Below are positions 28,026 through 36,640 of a DNA stretch of 64,000 nucleotides, one piece after another (position 1 is the first letter of the stretch; every line of letters starts with the position of its first letter). Below the pieces are notes generated by a model. That model was not told the origin of the DNA, ran no database searches, and saw only the letters and a program-made list of their open reading frames with translations. The stretch lies in NCBI RefSeq assembly GCF_001299635.1, contig NZ_JRHN01000017.1:39444-103443 (forward strand), read 5' to 3'. Both the position numbers and the translations under genes were made by a program. Source of the stretch: Clostridioides difficile (GTDB lineage Bacteria; Bacillota; Clostridia; Peptostreptococcales; Peptostreptococcaceae).

Positions 28026-28649
28026 TATGGTTTATACACAGTTGATAGCAGAGATAATTATGTAAAATTATTTTCCAGATAGCCTAAATAGAAAATATTG
28101 TTTTTTAATATAGAAGTTTGAAAATAGTATTTATAATAAAAGAAACACAAAAACGAAGTATACTATACACAGAAAGTTGAAAGTTACTATATGTTGTGCG
28201 ATAATAATAGATAAATTATGTTCTAATAATAGCTTCAACACCTTGTGAAAGTGTAGTATTGTAAAGAATATATGTATAGAAGTCATTTGTGATTAGCATA
28301 AATGTGAATTTACCAATATTATGGAGAATATCTTTAACAAGAATGAAATAAATTTTAGCTAACAAAAATATGCACCTGTAAATAGAAGTAAATTTAAGAA
28401 TATCAACAAAACATCAACAGTTAAAAAATTTTAAAGGAAAATAAAAATAACAAAAGAAATTTTCAAGATAATATAAAAATTTTAAACTAAGAAATAAAAA
28501 TAACATAGAAGGAGTAGTTACTCGTCAAAATATTTAAAAGCACATAGTCAAAGTACAAAAACTTCATCAAATATCAGCTAATATAAGAACTTATTATATA
28601 AATAAAACTATAAGTGAGATAGTGAAAAACAAGCCATCTTATATAGTAA

Positions 28650-28677
28650 TTGAATATGTAGCTATATTAAATATAAT
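28650..28677 (+). promoter_or_regulatory. Probable sigma-A promoter of vanRS
   Basis: TTGAAT at 28650-28655, a 16-bp spacer, then TATAAT at 28672-28677. Predicted start near 28684, leaving a leader of about 20 nt before vanR. The vanR ribosome site is weak. Confidence 0.5.
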
Positions 28678-28704
28678 TAAGAGTAGCAGATTGAAAAATA
28701 ATAT

Positions 28705-29406
28705 ATGAACGAAAATATTTTAATAGTAGATGATGAAAAAGAAATAGCTGACTTAATTGAAGTATATTTAAAAAATGAAGGTTTTACAGTATACAAGTTT
28801 TATACAGGTAAAGAAGCCATAGAATGTATTGAATCTAAGAAGTTAGACATGGCTATCTTAGACATTATGCTTCCAGATACTGATGGCTTTCATATATGTC
28901 GAAAAATCCGAGAGAAATATTACTATCCTATCATCATGTTAACAGCCAAAGTTGAAGATATAGATAAAATAATGGGTTTAACTATAGGTGCTGATGACTA
29001 TATAACAAAGCCATTTAATCCTTTAGAAGTTGTTGCAAGAGTAAAAACACAACTAAGACGATATATGCGATATAATGATGTTTCTGAACATAAGACAAAA
29101 ACTATTGATGAATATGATATTAAAGGGTTGATTATCAATAAAGAAACACATAAATGTAGTTTGTTTGGCAAAGAAATATTACTAACACCAATTGAATTTT
29201 CTATTCTTTGGTACTTATGTCAACATCAAGGGAAGGTGGTTCCTTCTGAAGAATTATTTGAAGCTATATGGGAGGAAAAATATCTCGATAATAACAATAC
29301 AGTGATGTCTCATATTGGACGTATACGTGAAAAATTACATGAACCTTCTAGAAATCCAAAATTTATAAAAACTGTATGGGGAGTAGGTTATACAATTGAA
29401 AAGTAA
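28705..29406 (+). CDS. vanR: VanR-type response regulator (vanG cluster)
   Basis: OmpR-family response regulator, 233 residues, that should activate vanG-vanXY-vanT when phosphorylated by VanS. The receiver domain has the acidic pair D9-D10, phospho-acceptor D53 in AILDIMLPD and the lysine of ITKPFNP near 102. The C-terminal winged helix ends in HIGRIREKLHEPSRNPKFIKTVWGVGY. ILIVDDEKEIADLIEVYLKNE is typical of VanR of the G type. The coding end overlaps vanS by 11 bp. The five-gene order is that of the C. difficile vanG-like cluster, which in strain 630, as I recall, lies elsewhere (CD1623-CD1627). Confidence 0.9.
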   Translation: MNENILIVDDEKEIADLIEVYLKNEGFTVYKFYTGKEAIECIESKKLDMAILDIMLPDTDGFHICRKIREKYYYPIIMLTAKVEDIDKIMGLTIGADDYITKPFNPLEVVARVKTQLRRYMRYNDVSEHKTKTIDEYDIKGLIINKETHKCSLFGKEILLTPIEFSILWYLCQHQGKVVPSEELFEAIWEEKYLDNNNTVMSHIGRIREKLHEPSRNPKFIKTVWGVGYTIEK

Positions 29407-30538
29407 AAATATTAGAGAGACTTCTGACTTTGCTCAAGTAAGGAATAAAATTTTTATAAAAACAGCAGTAATGGTATTTATAGCAATTATATTTATTTGG
29501 ATTTTATATTCTTTTATATTATATAGGAACTTTTCTGAATGGGTGGTTTCTTTTTTTAAAAATGTTTTTCGGATGGAATATAAGGCAGCTTTAAATTTAT
29601 ATCAGCAGATTTTTCGTAATAATATGGATATTTTCATAATAATAGCTATTGCGATTGTATTTTTTATAATATTCCGATTCTATTTAAATCAGTTTACAAA
29701 ATATTTTAGTGAAATTAATCAGGGTATTGAATCACTTATTAAAGAAGATATTGAAGAAGTTACTTTGTCTCCAGAGCTTTCGGCTGTGGAAAAGAAGATA
29801 AATTCAATTAAACATACACTTGAACAACGTAAGTCTGATACACAAATTGCAGAACAACGTAAGAATGACCTTATTGTTTATCTAGCACACGATTTAAAGA
29901 CACCACTTACTTCAGTTATAGGTTATTTAACATTGCTTCGAGATGAAAATCAGATTTCTGAAGAACTGCGAGATAAATATCTATCTATTTCATTAGATAA
30001 AGCTGAACGTCTTGAAGATTTAATCAATGAATTCTTTGAGATAACAAGATTTAATCTATCAAATATAATTCTTGAATACAGTGAGATAAACTTAACTCGT
30101 ATGCTTGAACAATTAACATATGAATTTACTCCTATTTTAACAAGTAAAAATTTAAAATATATATTGAATATAGCTCCAAATATGATGATAAAATGTGATG
30201 TTAATAAAATGCAACGTGTATTTGATAATTTATTGCGCAACGCTGTTTATTATAGTTATGAAGGTACTACCATTGAAATAACAGCTATGCAGGATGGAAA
30301 CAACATAAATATAAAATTTATGAATTGTGGTAATACAATACCAGAAGAAAAAATTAATCGTATTTTTGAACAATTCTATAGATTAGACACATCTCGTAGT
30401 TCAAATAATGGTGGAGCTGGTTTAGGACTTGCCATATCAAAAGAAATTGTTGAGCTTCATCATGGGATAATAACAGCACATAGTAAGGATAATATTATTG
30501 TATTTGAAGTCATCATTCCTAATTTAAGAAATTCTTAA
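29396..30538 (+). CDS. vanS: VanS-type sensor histidine kinase (vanG cluster)
   Basis: Membrane histidine kinase, 380 residues, partner of VanR. Two membrane helices lie at about residues 22-42 and 78-100, with a short extracytoplasmic part between them that may sense glycopeptide or lipid II state. A HAMP-like linker follows. The phospho-acceptor is H165 in YLAHDLKTPLTSVIGY. ATPase motifs are NLLRNAVYYS (N box), GAGLGLAISKEIVELHHG (G2) and an F-box-like FEQFYRLD. The TTG start at 29396 overlaps vanR. In C. difficile such clusters are often cryptic and give little vancomycin resistance even when expressed. Confidence 0.9.
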   Translation: MKSKNIRETSDFAQVRNKIFIKTAVMVFIAIIFIWILYSFILYRNFSEWVVSFFKNVFRMEYKAALNLYQQIFRNNMDIFIIIAIAIVFFIIFRFYLNQFTKYFSEINQGIESLIKEDIEEVTLSPELSAVEKKINSIKHTLEQRKSDTQIAEQRKNDLIVYLAHDLKTPLTSVIGYLTLLRDENQISEELRDKYLSISLDKAERLEDLINEFFEITRFNLSNIILEYSEINLTRMLEQLTYEFTPILTSKNLKYILNIAPNMMIKCDVNKMQRVFDNLLRNAVYYSYEGTTIEITAMQDGNNINIKFMNCGNTIPEEKINRIFEQFYRLDTSRSSNNGGAGLGLAISKEIVELHHGIITAHSKDNIIVFEVIIPNLRNS

Positions 30539-30583
30539 GAATTTACGTATAAAAAAATGAGAAATCCTTCAGGATAAATAGAT

Positions 30584-30654
30584 AAAAAGCATTCTTGTTA
30601 TTGATATAATTACTGTATCAAAACAAGAGTGCTTTTTATTTTGATACAGTAATT
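30584..30654 (+). promoter_or_regulatory. Overlapping terminator and inverted repeat before vanG
   Basis: The vanS terminator is a 16-bp stem (30584-30599 with 30622-30637, one G-T pair) ending in TTTTT. A second, perfect 16-bp inverted repeat (30608-30623 with 30639-30654) interlocks with it: its left arm is in the terminator loop and the two share bases 30622-30623. TATAAT at 30605-30610 inside the loop could be the vanG -10, with no good -35, as expected for an activator-dependent promoter. TTGATA/TATCAA occurs three times here and may be the VanR site. Confidence 0.6.
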
Positions 30655-30686
30655 AATATAGATTTTATAACAAAGGAGAATTTACT

Positions 30687-31736
30687 ATGAATAAGAAAAA
30701 AATCGCAGTTATATTTGGTGGAAATTCAACAGAATATGATGTATCTTTGCAATCATCTTTTGCAGTACTTGAGAATTTAAATAGAGACAAATATAATATT
30801 ATGCCAATTGGAATTACAAGAGATGGGAATTGGTATCATTATATTGGAGATTATGAAAACATCCAAAATGACACTTGGTTTGAAAACTCTACTTATCTAA
30901 TTCCTATTGTTGTATCTCAGAATCGTGTGCAAAATGGCATTATTGAATTCTATGAAGACTATCATAAATATACTAAAATTGATTTCGCATTTCCTATATT
31001 ACATGGAAAGAATGGAGAAGATGGTACAGTACAAGGATTATTTGAATTAGCAGGTATACAGATTATTGGATGTGATACTCTTTCTTCAGCATTGTGCATG
31101 GATAAAGATAAGTCTCATAAACTTGTCCATGCAGAGGGGGTTAAAGTACCAAAATCAATCCTATTAAAACATTCAGAGAAATCGGACGTAATTAAATTGT
31201 CAAAAGATTTAAATTACCCATTATTTGTGAAACCTGTTCGTGCAGGCTCATCATTTGGGATTAGTAAAATTTATAAGAAAGAAGAGTTAGAAATAGCAGT
31301 TGACCTAGCTCTTGAACACGATAATGAAGTTATAATCGAGGAAAATATTGATGGTTTTGAAGTAGGTTGTGCAGTTTTAGGAAGTGATGATTTACTTGTT
31401 GGAAAAATAGATGAAATAGAATTGTCAAAAGGATTTTTTGATTATACAGAAAAGTATACATTAAAAAGTTCAAAAATTCATATGCCAGCTAGAATCAATG
31501 CTGATTGTGAGAAAAAAATACAAGATACAGCGAAAACTATTTATAAAACGCTTGGATGTTCAGGTTTTGCTAGAGTAGATATGTTTCTGACTCCAGGTGG
31601 AGAGATTATTTTTAATGAGGTAAACACAATTCCTGGATTTACTTCTCATAGCCGTTATCCAAATATGATGAAAGGTATTGGATTATCTTTTGAAGAAATC
31701 CTAGACAAAATAATTGAGGTGCATATAAATGAATAA
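30687..31736 (+). CDS. vanG: D-alanine--D-serine ligase, VanG type
   Basis: ATP-grasp ligase of 349 residues that makes D-Ala-D-Ser, giving peptidoglycan precursors with low vancomycin affinity. The N-terminus KKKIAVIFGGNSTEYDVSLQSS is typical of Ddl/Van ligases. Further motifs are PILHGKNGEDGTVQGLFELAGI, KPVRAGSSFGISK and GFARVDMFLTPGGEIIFNEVNTIPGFT. The omega-loop reads DYTEKYTLKSS, close to known D-Ser ligases and unlike the EKGS-type loop of VanA/VanB. An AAGGAG site precedes the ATG. It overlaps vanXY by 8 bp. Function in this strain depends on D-serine supply by VanT, which is broken here. Confidence 0.93.
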   Translation: MNKKKIAVIFGGNSTEYDVSLQSSFAVLENLNRDKYNIMPIGITRDGNWYHYIGDYENIQNDTWFENSTYLIPIVVSQNRVQNGIIEFYEDYHKYTKIDFAFPILHGKNGEDGTVQGLFELAGIQIIGCDTLSSALCMDKDKSHKLVHAEGVKVPKSILLKHSEKSDVIKLSKDLNYPLFVKPVRAGSSFGISKIYKKEELEIAVDLALEHDNEVIIEENIDGFEVGCAVLGSDDLLVGKIDEIELSKGFFDYTEKYTLKSSKIHMPARINADCEKKIQDTAKTIYKTLGCSGFARVDMFLTPGGEIIFNEVNTIPGFTSHSRYPNMMKGIGLSFEEILDKIIEVHINE

Positions 31737-32532
31737 TACTTTATTAGTTAAAGATAAAGAATCTAAAATGATGAATACTATTTCACTAACTAAAGATAAA
31801 ATCTATGATGGAAATCTAATTCTTGTAAATGCTTCTTTACCAATTGTAATATCTATGGATATGGAGCTAATCCCTGTAGATACAAAGTTTCCAAATATTC
31901 TTATGAAATGTGAAGCTATAAATGCATTACAAAATATTTTGAAAAATATAGAAAGTACAAATGAAATAATACCAGTAAGTGGCTATCGTACTGTAGATGA
32001 ACAAAAAGATATATATTCGAGTTCTCTTTTTGATAATGGAAAAGAGTTTACTGAAAAGTTTGTAGCTCTTCCAAATTGCAGTGAACACCAGACAGGGCTT
32101 GCTATTGACTTAGGGCTTAAGAAAGATGTTATAGATTTCATTTGTCCAGAATTTCCTTACGATGGTATATGTAATGAGTTTCGTAAAGTAGCTCCACATT
32201 ATGGTTTTATAGAACGTTATCAGTGCAAAAAGGAAGAGATAACAGGAATATCTCAAGAACCATGGCATTTTCGTTATGTTGGATATCCACATTCTGAAAT
32301 TATTAGTGAAATGAATTTAGCTCTTGAAGAATACATAGAATATATTAAGAGATTCTCTTATAAAGATTGTTTGAAGATAGAAGATAATGAGAAAGTTATA
32401 AAGATTTTTTATATACCTCTTGATAATAAAGAAGAGGTACAAATCTCTATACCTGAGCAATATGCTTATCAAGTATCAGGTAACAATAGTGACGGTTTTA
32501 TTATGACACTTTGGAGAAGTAAAAATGAATGA
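31729..32532 (+). CDS. vanXY: D,D-dipeptidase/D,D-carboxypeptidase VanXY
   Basis: Zinc peptidase of the M15B (VanY-like) family, 267 residues. It removes D-Ala-D-Ala dipeptide and the terminal D-Ala of existing precursors, so that D-Ala-D-Ser ends prevail. Zinc ligands and catalytic residues are seen in SEHQTGLAIDLG near residues 119-130 (HxxxxxxD) and EPWHFRYVGYPHSE near 184 (ExxH). There is no signal peptide, as usual for cytoplasmic VanXY enzymes. The start lies inside vanG (8-bp overlap) and its end overlaps the first in-frame ATG of vanT, so the three genes are coupled. Confidence 0.92.
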   Translation: MNNTLLVKDKESKMMNTISLTKDKIYDGNLILVNASLPIVISMDMELIPVDTKFPNILMKCEAINALQNILKNIESTNEIIPVSGYRTVDEQKDIYSSSLFDNGKEFTEKFVALPNCSEHQTGLAIDLGLKKDVIDFICPEFPYDGICNEFRKVAPHYGFIERYQCKKEEITGISQEPWHFRYVGYPHSEIISEMNLALEEYIEYIKRFSYKDCLKIEDNEKVIKIFYIPLDNKEEVQISIPEQYAYQVSGNNSDGFIMTLWRSKNE

Positions 32533-33574
32533 TAATGGGGGAATGAGAATGATTAAGAATAAATCCTATACAGGGCTTGATTATTTTAGAATTATAGCAG
32601 CATTGCTTATAATCGCAATTCATACATCACCATTATTATCATATAGTAAATTGGGTGACTTTATACTGACTCGTATAATTGCTCGTGTTGCTGTGCCATT
32701 CTTTTTTATGCTATCAGGATTTTTTCTAATTTCAAGACACAATTATAATTATGATAAGCTGAAAAATTTTCTAAAAAACACGATATTTATATATAGTATA
32801 GCTATTTTGATTTATATCCCATTAAATATTTATAATGGATATTTTTCTATGGATAATTTATTACCTAACATTATTAAGGATATTGTATTTGATGGAACTC
32901 TATATCATTTATGGTATCTACCTGCTTCAATTATTGGTGCAAGTATAGCATATTATCTTGTAAAAAAATTTGGGATGAAGATGTCATTTATAATTGCGAT
33001 TGTATTTTACATAATTGGTATGTTTGGTGATAGCTATTATGGTTTTTTAGAAAAATTACCACTATTAAAGAATTTGTATGGATATGTTTTTGAAGTGTCA
33101 GATTATACACGAAATGGATTGTTTTTTGCTCCTGTATTTTTCATACTTGGTAGTATAATAGCTGATAAATCTGCTAGTATATCGCCTAAAAAGAGTATAA
33201 TTGGATTTCTTATATCATTTGCACTTATGTTTTGTGAAGGTATTATTTTACACAATCTAGGTGTACAGCGTCATGATAGTATGTATATTATGTTACTGCC
33301 ATGTATGTATTTCTTATTTACAACTTTAACATTTTTGAAGGGACATAGAGTTAAATTTTTACGAACATCATCATTAATTATTTACATTATACATCCTATG
33401 ATGATTGTTATTATTCGTATGTTCTCTAAGATACTTGGACTACAAACAACCTTAGTTAATAACAGTCTTATTCATTATATAGTGGTAAGTATAGCGTCTC
33501 TTATAACTTCTATAATAATTATATTGATTATTAACAGGATAAAAGGGAAAAAAGGAAAATATAGAAAGACTTGA
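32525..33574 (+). CDS. vanT: VanT, membrane (acyltransferase-3-like) domain, ends at in-frame TGA
   Basis: N-terminal half of the membrane serine racemase VanT. It is an acyltransferase_3-like membrane domain of about ten helices that is thought to take up L-serine. It begins MIKNKSYTGLDYFRIIAALLI; the ATG at 32549, 7 bp after GGGGG, is the more likely start, although the frame opens at ATG 32525 overlapping vanXY. The frame ends in TGA at 33572-33574, after a basic linker (RIKGKKGKYRKT). The racemase domain continues downstream in exactly the same frame. VanT of G-type clusters is normally a single protein of about 700 residues, so this is a nonsense-split gene. Confidence 0.88.
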   Translation: MNDNGGMRMIKNKSYTGLDYFRIIAALLIIAIHTSPLLSYSKLGDFILTRIIARVAVPFFFMLSGFFLISRHNYNYDKLKNFLKNTIFIYSIAILIYIPLNIYNGYFSMDNLLPNIIKDIVFDGTLYHLWYLPASIIGASIAYYLVKKFGMKMSFIIAIVFYIIGMFGDSYYGFLEKLPLLKNLYGYVFEVSDYTRNGLFFAPVFFILGSIIADKSASISPKKSIIGFLISFALMFCEGIILHNLGVQRHDSMYIMLLPCMYFLFTTLTFLKGHRVKFLRTSSLIIYIIHPMMIVIIRMFSKILGLQTTLVNNSLIHYIVVSIASLITSIIIILIINRIKGKKGKYRKT

Positions 33575-34696
33575 AATGTAAATACCAACAGAGCTTGGAT
33601 TGAAGTTGATTTAAATAATTTGGAACATAATGTGAAAGTATTACAAAAAGCTATGCCACAAGATTGCGAATTGATGGCAGTTATGAAGGCTAATGCGTAT
33701 GGTCATAGAGCCTTTGAAGTAGCAACTCATATAAATCAAATGGGTGTAAAATCATTTGCAGTGGCAACAATAGATGAAGCTATTGAACTACGACGTTATG
33801 GAATATCAGGAGATATATTAATTCTTGGATATACCAATCCAATAAGAGCTAAGGAGCTTCATAAATATAATCTTATACAGAGTATTGTCGACCTTAATCA
33901 TGCTATCTGCTTAAATGAGCAGGAGTACTATATAAAATCACATATCAAAATTGATACAGGCATGCACCGACTTGGTTTTGATGCTAATGACATTATGTCA
34001 ATTTTGCAAGTATTTGAATTAAAATACTTAGATATCCACGGTATATTTACACACTTGTGTGTTTCTGATAGTATGGTAGACGAAGACATAGACTTTACAA
34101 ATAGACAAATTGAATGTTTTTATAAGTTAATTGATTTGCTATCAAAAAGGGAGATAAAAATTCCTAAAATACATATTCAAAGTAGCTATGGATTTTTAAA
34201 TTATCCTGAACTTAAGTGTGATTATGCAAGAATTGGAATTGCGCTATATGGAGTACTAAGTTCTCCAAACGATACAACTAAACTACAGCTTGATTTACGT
34301 CCTGTTTTATCTTTAAAATCACAGGTTACTCTTATCAGAAAAATACAAAATGGTGAAAGTGTAGGATATGGAAGAACTTTTATTGCAAATAAAGATAGTA
34401 TAATTGCAGTATTATCTATAGGTTATGCTGATGGTTTACCTAGAAATCTATCCTGTGGAAGAGGTAATGTAATAATAAATGGATACTTGGCACCAATAAT
34501 AGGACGAGTTTGTATGGACCAACTTCTTATTGATATTACAGATATTCCTAGTGTAGAAGTTGGCAGTATAGCAACCTTAATTGGAAAAGATGACTTATCT
34601 GAACTATCTGCCTCTGAAGTTGCAGATGTTTCAGGAAGCATAGCAAATGAATTATTAAGTAGAATGGGAGCTAGATTAAAATTCGTAAATAGGTAA
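33575..34696 (+). pseudogene. vanT: VanT, serine racemase domain downstream of the TGA
   Basis: C-terminal racemase half of VanT in the same frame as the membrane half, directly after the TGA at 33572-33574. The fold-III start NRAWIEVDLNNLEHNV is intact from 33587 and is followed by MAVMKANAYGHRAF (PLP lysine), IKIDTGMHRLGF, YARIGIALYG and GRVCMDQLLIDIT (catalytic region). The first usual in-frame start codon is TTG 33620, which lacks a ribosome site and would drop the first conserved strand. So the domain is preserved but is probably made only by readthrough or poor reinitiation. Whether this is natural or a sequencing error is not decidable here. Confidence 0.8.
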
Positions 34697-34786
34697 TAAG
34701 ATACATAGATTAGTTTATCTCTGAGTATAGTTTTATAGTTCATATAATTTAGGATAAATAAGAGAAGTAGATACAGGGGGAAACAC

Positions 34787-35133
34787 ATGATATATTAACA
34801 CGTTTTTATATTCAAGATATAGAGAAAGCAATATCTTTTTATGAGAATGTTTTAAAAGAAAAATGTTCTCTACGTTTTTCTTATAAAGAAGTTGGATTGG
34901 AACTAGCACAGGTAGGAAATGTCTTACTATTATCTGGTTCTGATGATGCTCTCAAACCATTTATAGAAACAAAATCTACTTTTATAGTTGACTCTGTTGA
35001 TGAATGGAGAAGTTATCTATTAAAGAATGGAGCAGTTGTGGTAAGAGATAAGAAAAAAGTTCCTACAGGATATAATATGACAGTAAAACATCCAGATGGC
35101 ACAATTGTAGAGTATGTTCAATATACAAAATAA
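34787..35133 (+). pseudogene. VOC/glyoxalase-family protein, frameshifted at its start
   Basis: Small VOC-fold (glyoxalase/bleomycin-resistance) protein. From about 34795 the frame reads LTRFYIQDIEKAISFYENVL and runs to 35133 with VEYVQYTK at the end, about 115 residues, a normal VOC size. The ATG at 34787, placed 6 bp after AGGGGG, is one frame off and meets TAA after three codons (ATG ATA TAT TAA). Loss of one TA unit, or one extra base, in the TATATT stretch would join it to the rest. The only later in-frame usual start is TTG 34897. It is therefore disrupted or switchable at the start. Confidence 0.7.
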
Positions 35134-35167
35134 GATTAGTTAAAAATAGAATAGAAGATTATTACAT

Positions 35168-35205
35168 AAAGGTGAACTTTGTATAGTGTTCACCTTTTTA
35201 TTCTT
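35168..35205. terminator. Terminator between the VOC and MATE genes
   Basis: A perfect 10-bp stem (35168-35177 with 35188-35197) followed by TTATTCTTTT; it touches the MATE stop codon and serves the + strand. Confidence 0.75.
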
Positions 35206-36520
35206 TTGACATATAGAAAACAATGTATTGAAATAATACAACAGAAACCCAACCTATTCCAGTAGCAAATGCTACAGACTTTAGACCAAATCTTTGAATA
35301 AGCAAATAAGAAAGAATTACACGAATTGATATATGTAAGATAGTTCCAATTACAGGGATGTTTACTTTACCACTTCCTCGGTACCAGCCAACAAAGGCGC
35401 TTCCTATAAAACATAAGACATAAAAAATAGAAATAGTTTTCATATATTCTACACCATTTATCATAATGTCATTATTTGTATTGCTCATCATAAGTCCAAC
35501 AGTAGTTTCTGAAAAAAAGTACATTATTAAAGATAATCCAATTCCTAGACACACCAGAATAATCAATCCTGTATAAAATCCTTGCTTTGCTCTTTTTCTG
35601 TCCTTATTTCCAGTATTTTGTGCAACAAATATAGATATGGCCTCAGCTCCACTATCTCCAAAAGAATTAGCAAACCCTTCAATTCTTGTTGTAGCAGTAT
35701 ATGATGTAATCATATCTGTTCCCATTATATTTACAGCACCTTGTACTAGTAGTTTTCCAATATACAGACTAGATTGGTGGAGAGCAGAGATTAGACTATA
35801 AGAGATAGTTAATTTTAATAATTTCCATTCAAACTTCATATCCTCTCTTTTAAATAAAAGAAATGAGATATTTTTTCTTATATAAACGAAACAAAGAAGT
35901 GATGCGAGTGTCTGTGATAATACGGTTGCAAAGGCTGCTCCTTGAATTCCAAAATTACATACTGCAACAAAAACTAAATCTAAAACAGTATTCATTATCA
36001 TTGAAAACATTAAGATAATAAGGGCCGATTTGGTATTACCAACAGCTCTCAAAGTTGCTGATAACAGATTATAAAAATATGTTGCAATGAGTCCACAAAA
36101 AATAATATTTAAGTAAGATTTTGCTATACTTGCAACCTCATGTGGAGTATTAATTATGTTTAATAGTGGAGATAGTATAAATATTGAGCATATACTTAAT
36201 ACAAAAGTCAATGTAGCTCCAAAAATAGTTGCTAAAAAAGATTCTCTTCTAAATGAAGACAAGTCATTGGCACCATAAAAATGTGCAAATATAATTGAAA
36301 TACCTGTGCAACTACCACTTAATATAAATATAAAAAGATTCATAATAGTACCTGCTACACCTACAGCAGCAAAGGCAGTTTGGCTTACAAATCTACCAAC
36401 TATAATAGCATCAATAGTATTGTAAAGTTGTTGAAGTATATTTCCTAAAAGCAATGGTAACATAAGTATAAACAATTCTCTTTTTATATTTCCCTCTGTT
36501 AAGTTAGTTGTATATTTCAT
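35198..36520 (-). CDS. MATE-family multidrug efflux transporter
   Basis: 440-residue membrane protein with about twelve helices, of the MATE (DinF/NorM) superfamily, which exports cationic drugs in exchange for Na+ or H+. The sequence starts MKYTTNLTEGNIKRELFILMLPLLLGNILQQLYNTIDAIIVGRF, typical of the branch common in Clostridia. AGGTG-type spacing precedes the ATG. It is divergent from a LysR-type regulator gene about 120 bp away, which probably controls it. Substrate unknown; the nearby van, bla and ABC genes make an antibiotic or host compound plausible. Confidence 0.9.
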   Translation of the reverse strand: MKYTTNLTEGNIKRELFILMLPLLLGNILQQLYNTIDAIIVGRFVSQTAFAAVGVAGTIMNLFIFILSGSCTGISIIFAHFYGANDLSSFRRESFLATIFGATLTFVLSICSIFILSPLLNIINTPHEVASIAKSYLNIIFCGLIATYFYNLLSATLRAVGNTKSALIILMFSMIMNTVLDLVFVAVCNFGIQGAAFATVLSQTLASLLCFVYIRKNISFLLFKREDMKFEWKLLKLTISYSLISALHQSSLYIGKLLVQGAVNIMGTDMITSYTATTRIEGFANSFGDSGAEAISIFVAQNTGNKDRKRAKQGFYTGLIILVCLGIGLSLIMYFFSETTVGLMMSNTNNDIMINGVEYMKTISIFYVLCFIGSAFVGWYRGSGKVNIPVIGTILHISIRVILSYLLIQRFGLKSVAFATGIGWVSVVLFQYIVFYMSKE

Positions 36521-36640
36521 AATAGCACCTCGTTAAATTTTAAGATATAATTAGTTTACAGTCATATCAAATAATTGTAAAATGCCGTTTTTAGCCATAT
36601 AATATAAATAAATATTTATATTATGAATTGAGGTAAGGTT

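Larger units (their letters stand above)
27874..28704. other. 831-bp non-coding spacer before the van cluster
   Basis: Very AT-rich DNA without a supportable gene. It contains the ornithine operon terminator (27974-28025) and a likely vanR promoter (28650-28677). From 28026 to 28640 I see no clear element; it may be decayed sequence marking a junction of an acquired segment. Confidence 0.55.

Noticed and set aside
33572..33574. TGA in vanT as a selenocysteine codon (C. difficile has selenoproteins)
   Set aside because: Downstream only a 4-bp hairpin (CCAA/TTGG at 33585-33598) can be formed, not a convincing bacterial SECIS; the position is a linker with no catalytic need for Sec or Cys.
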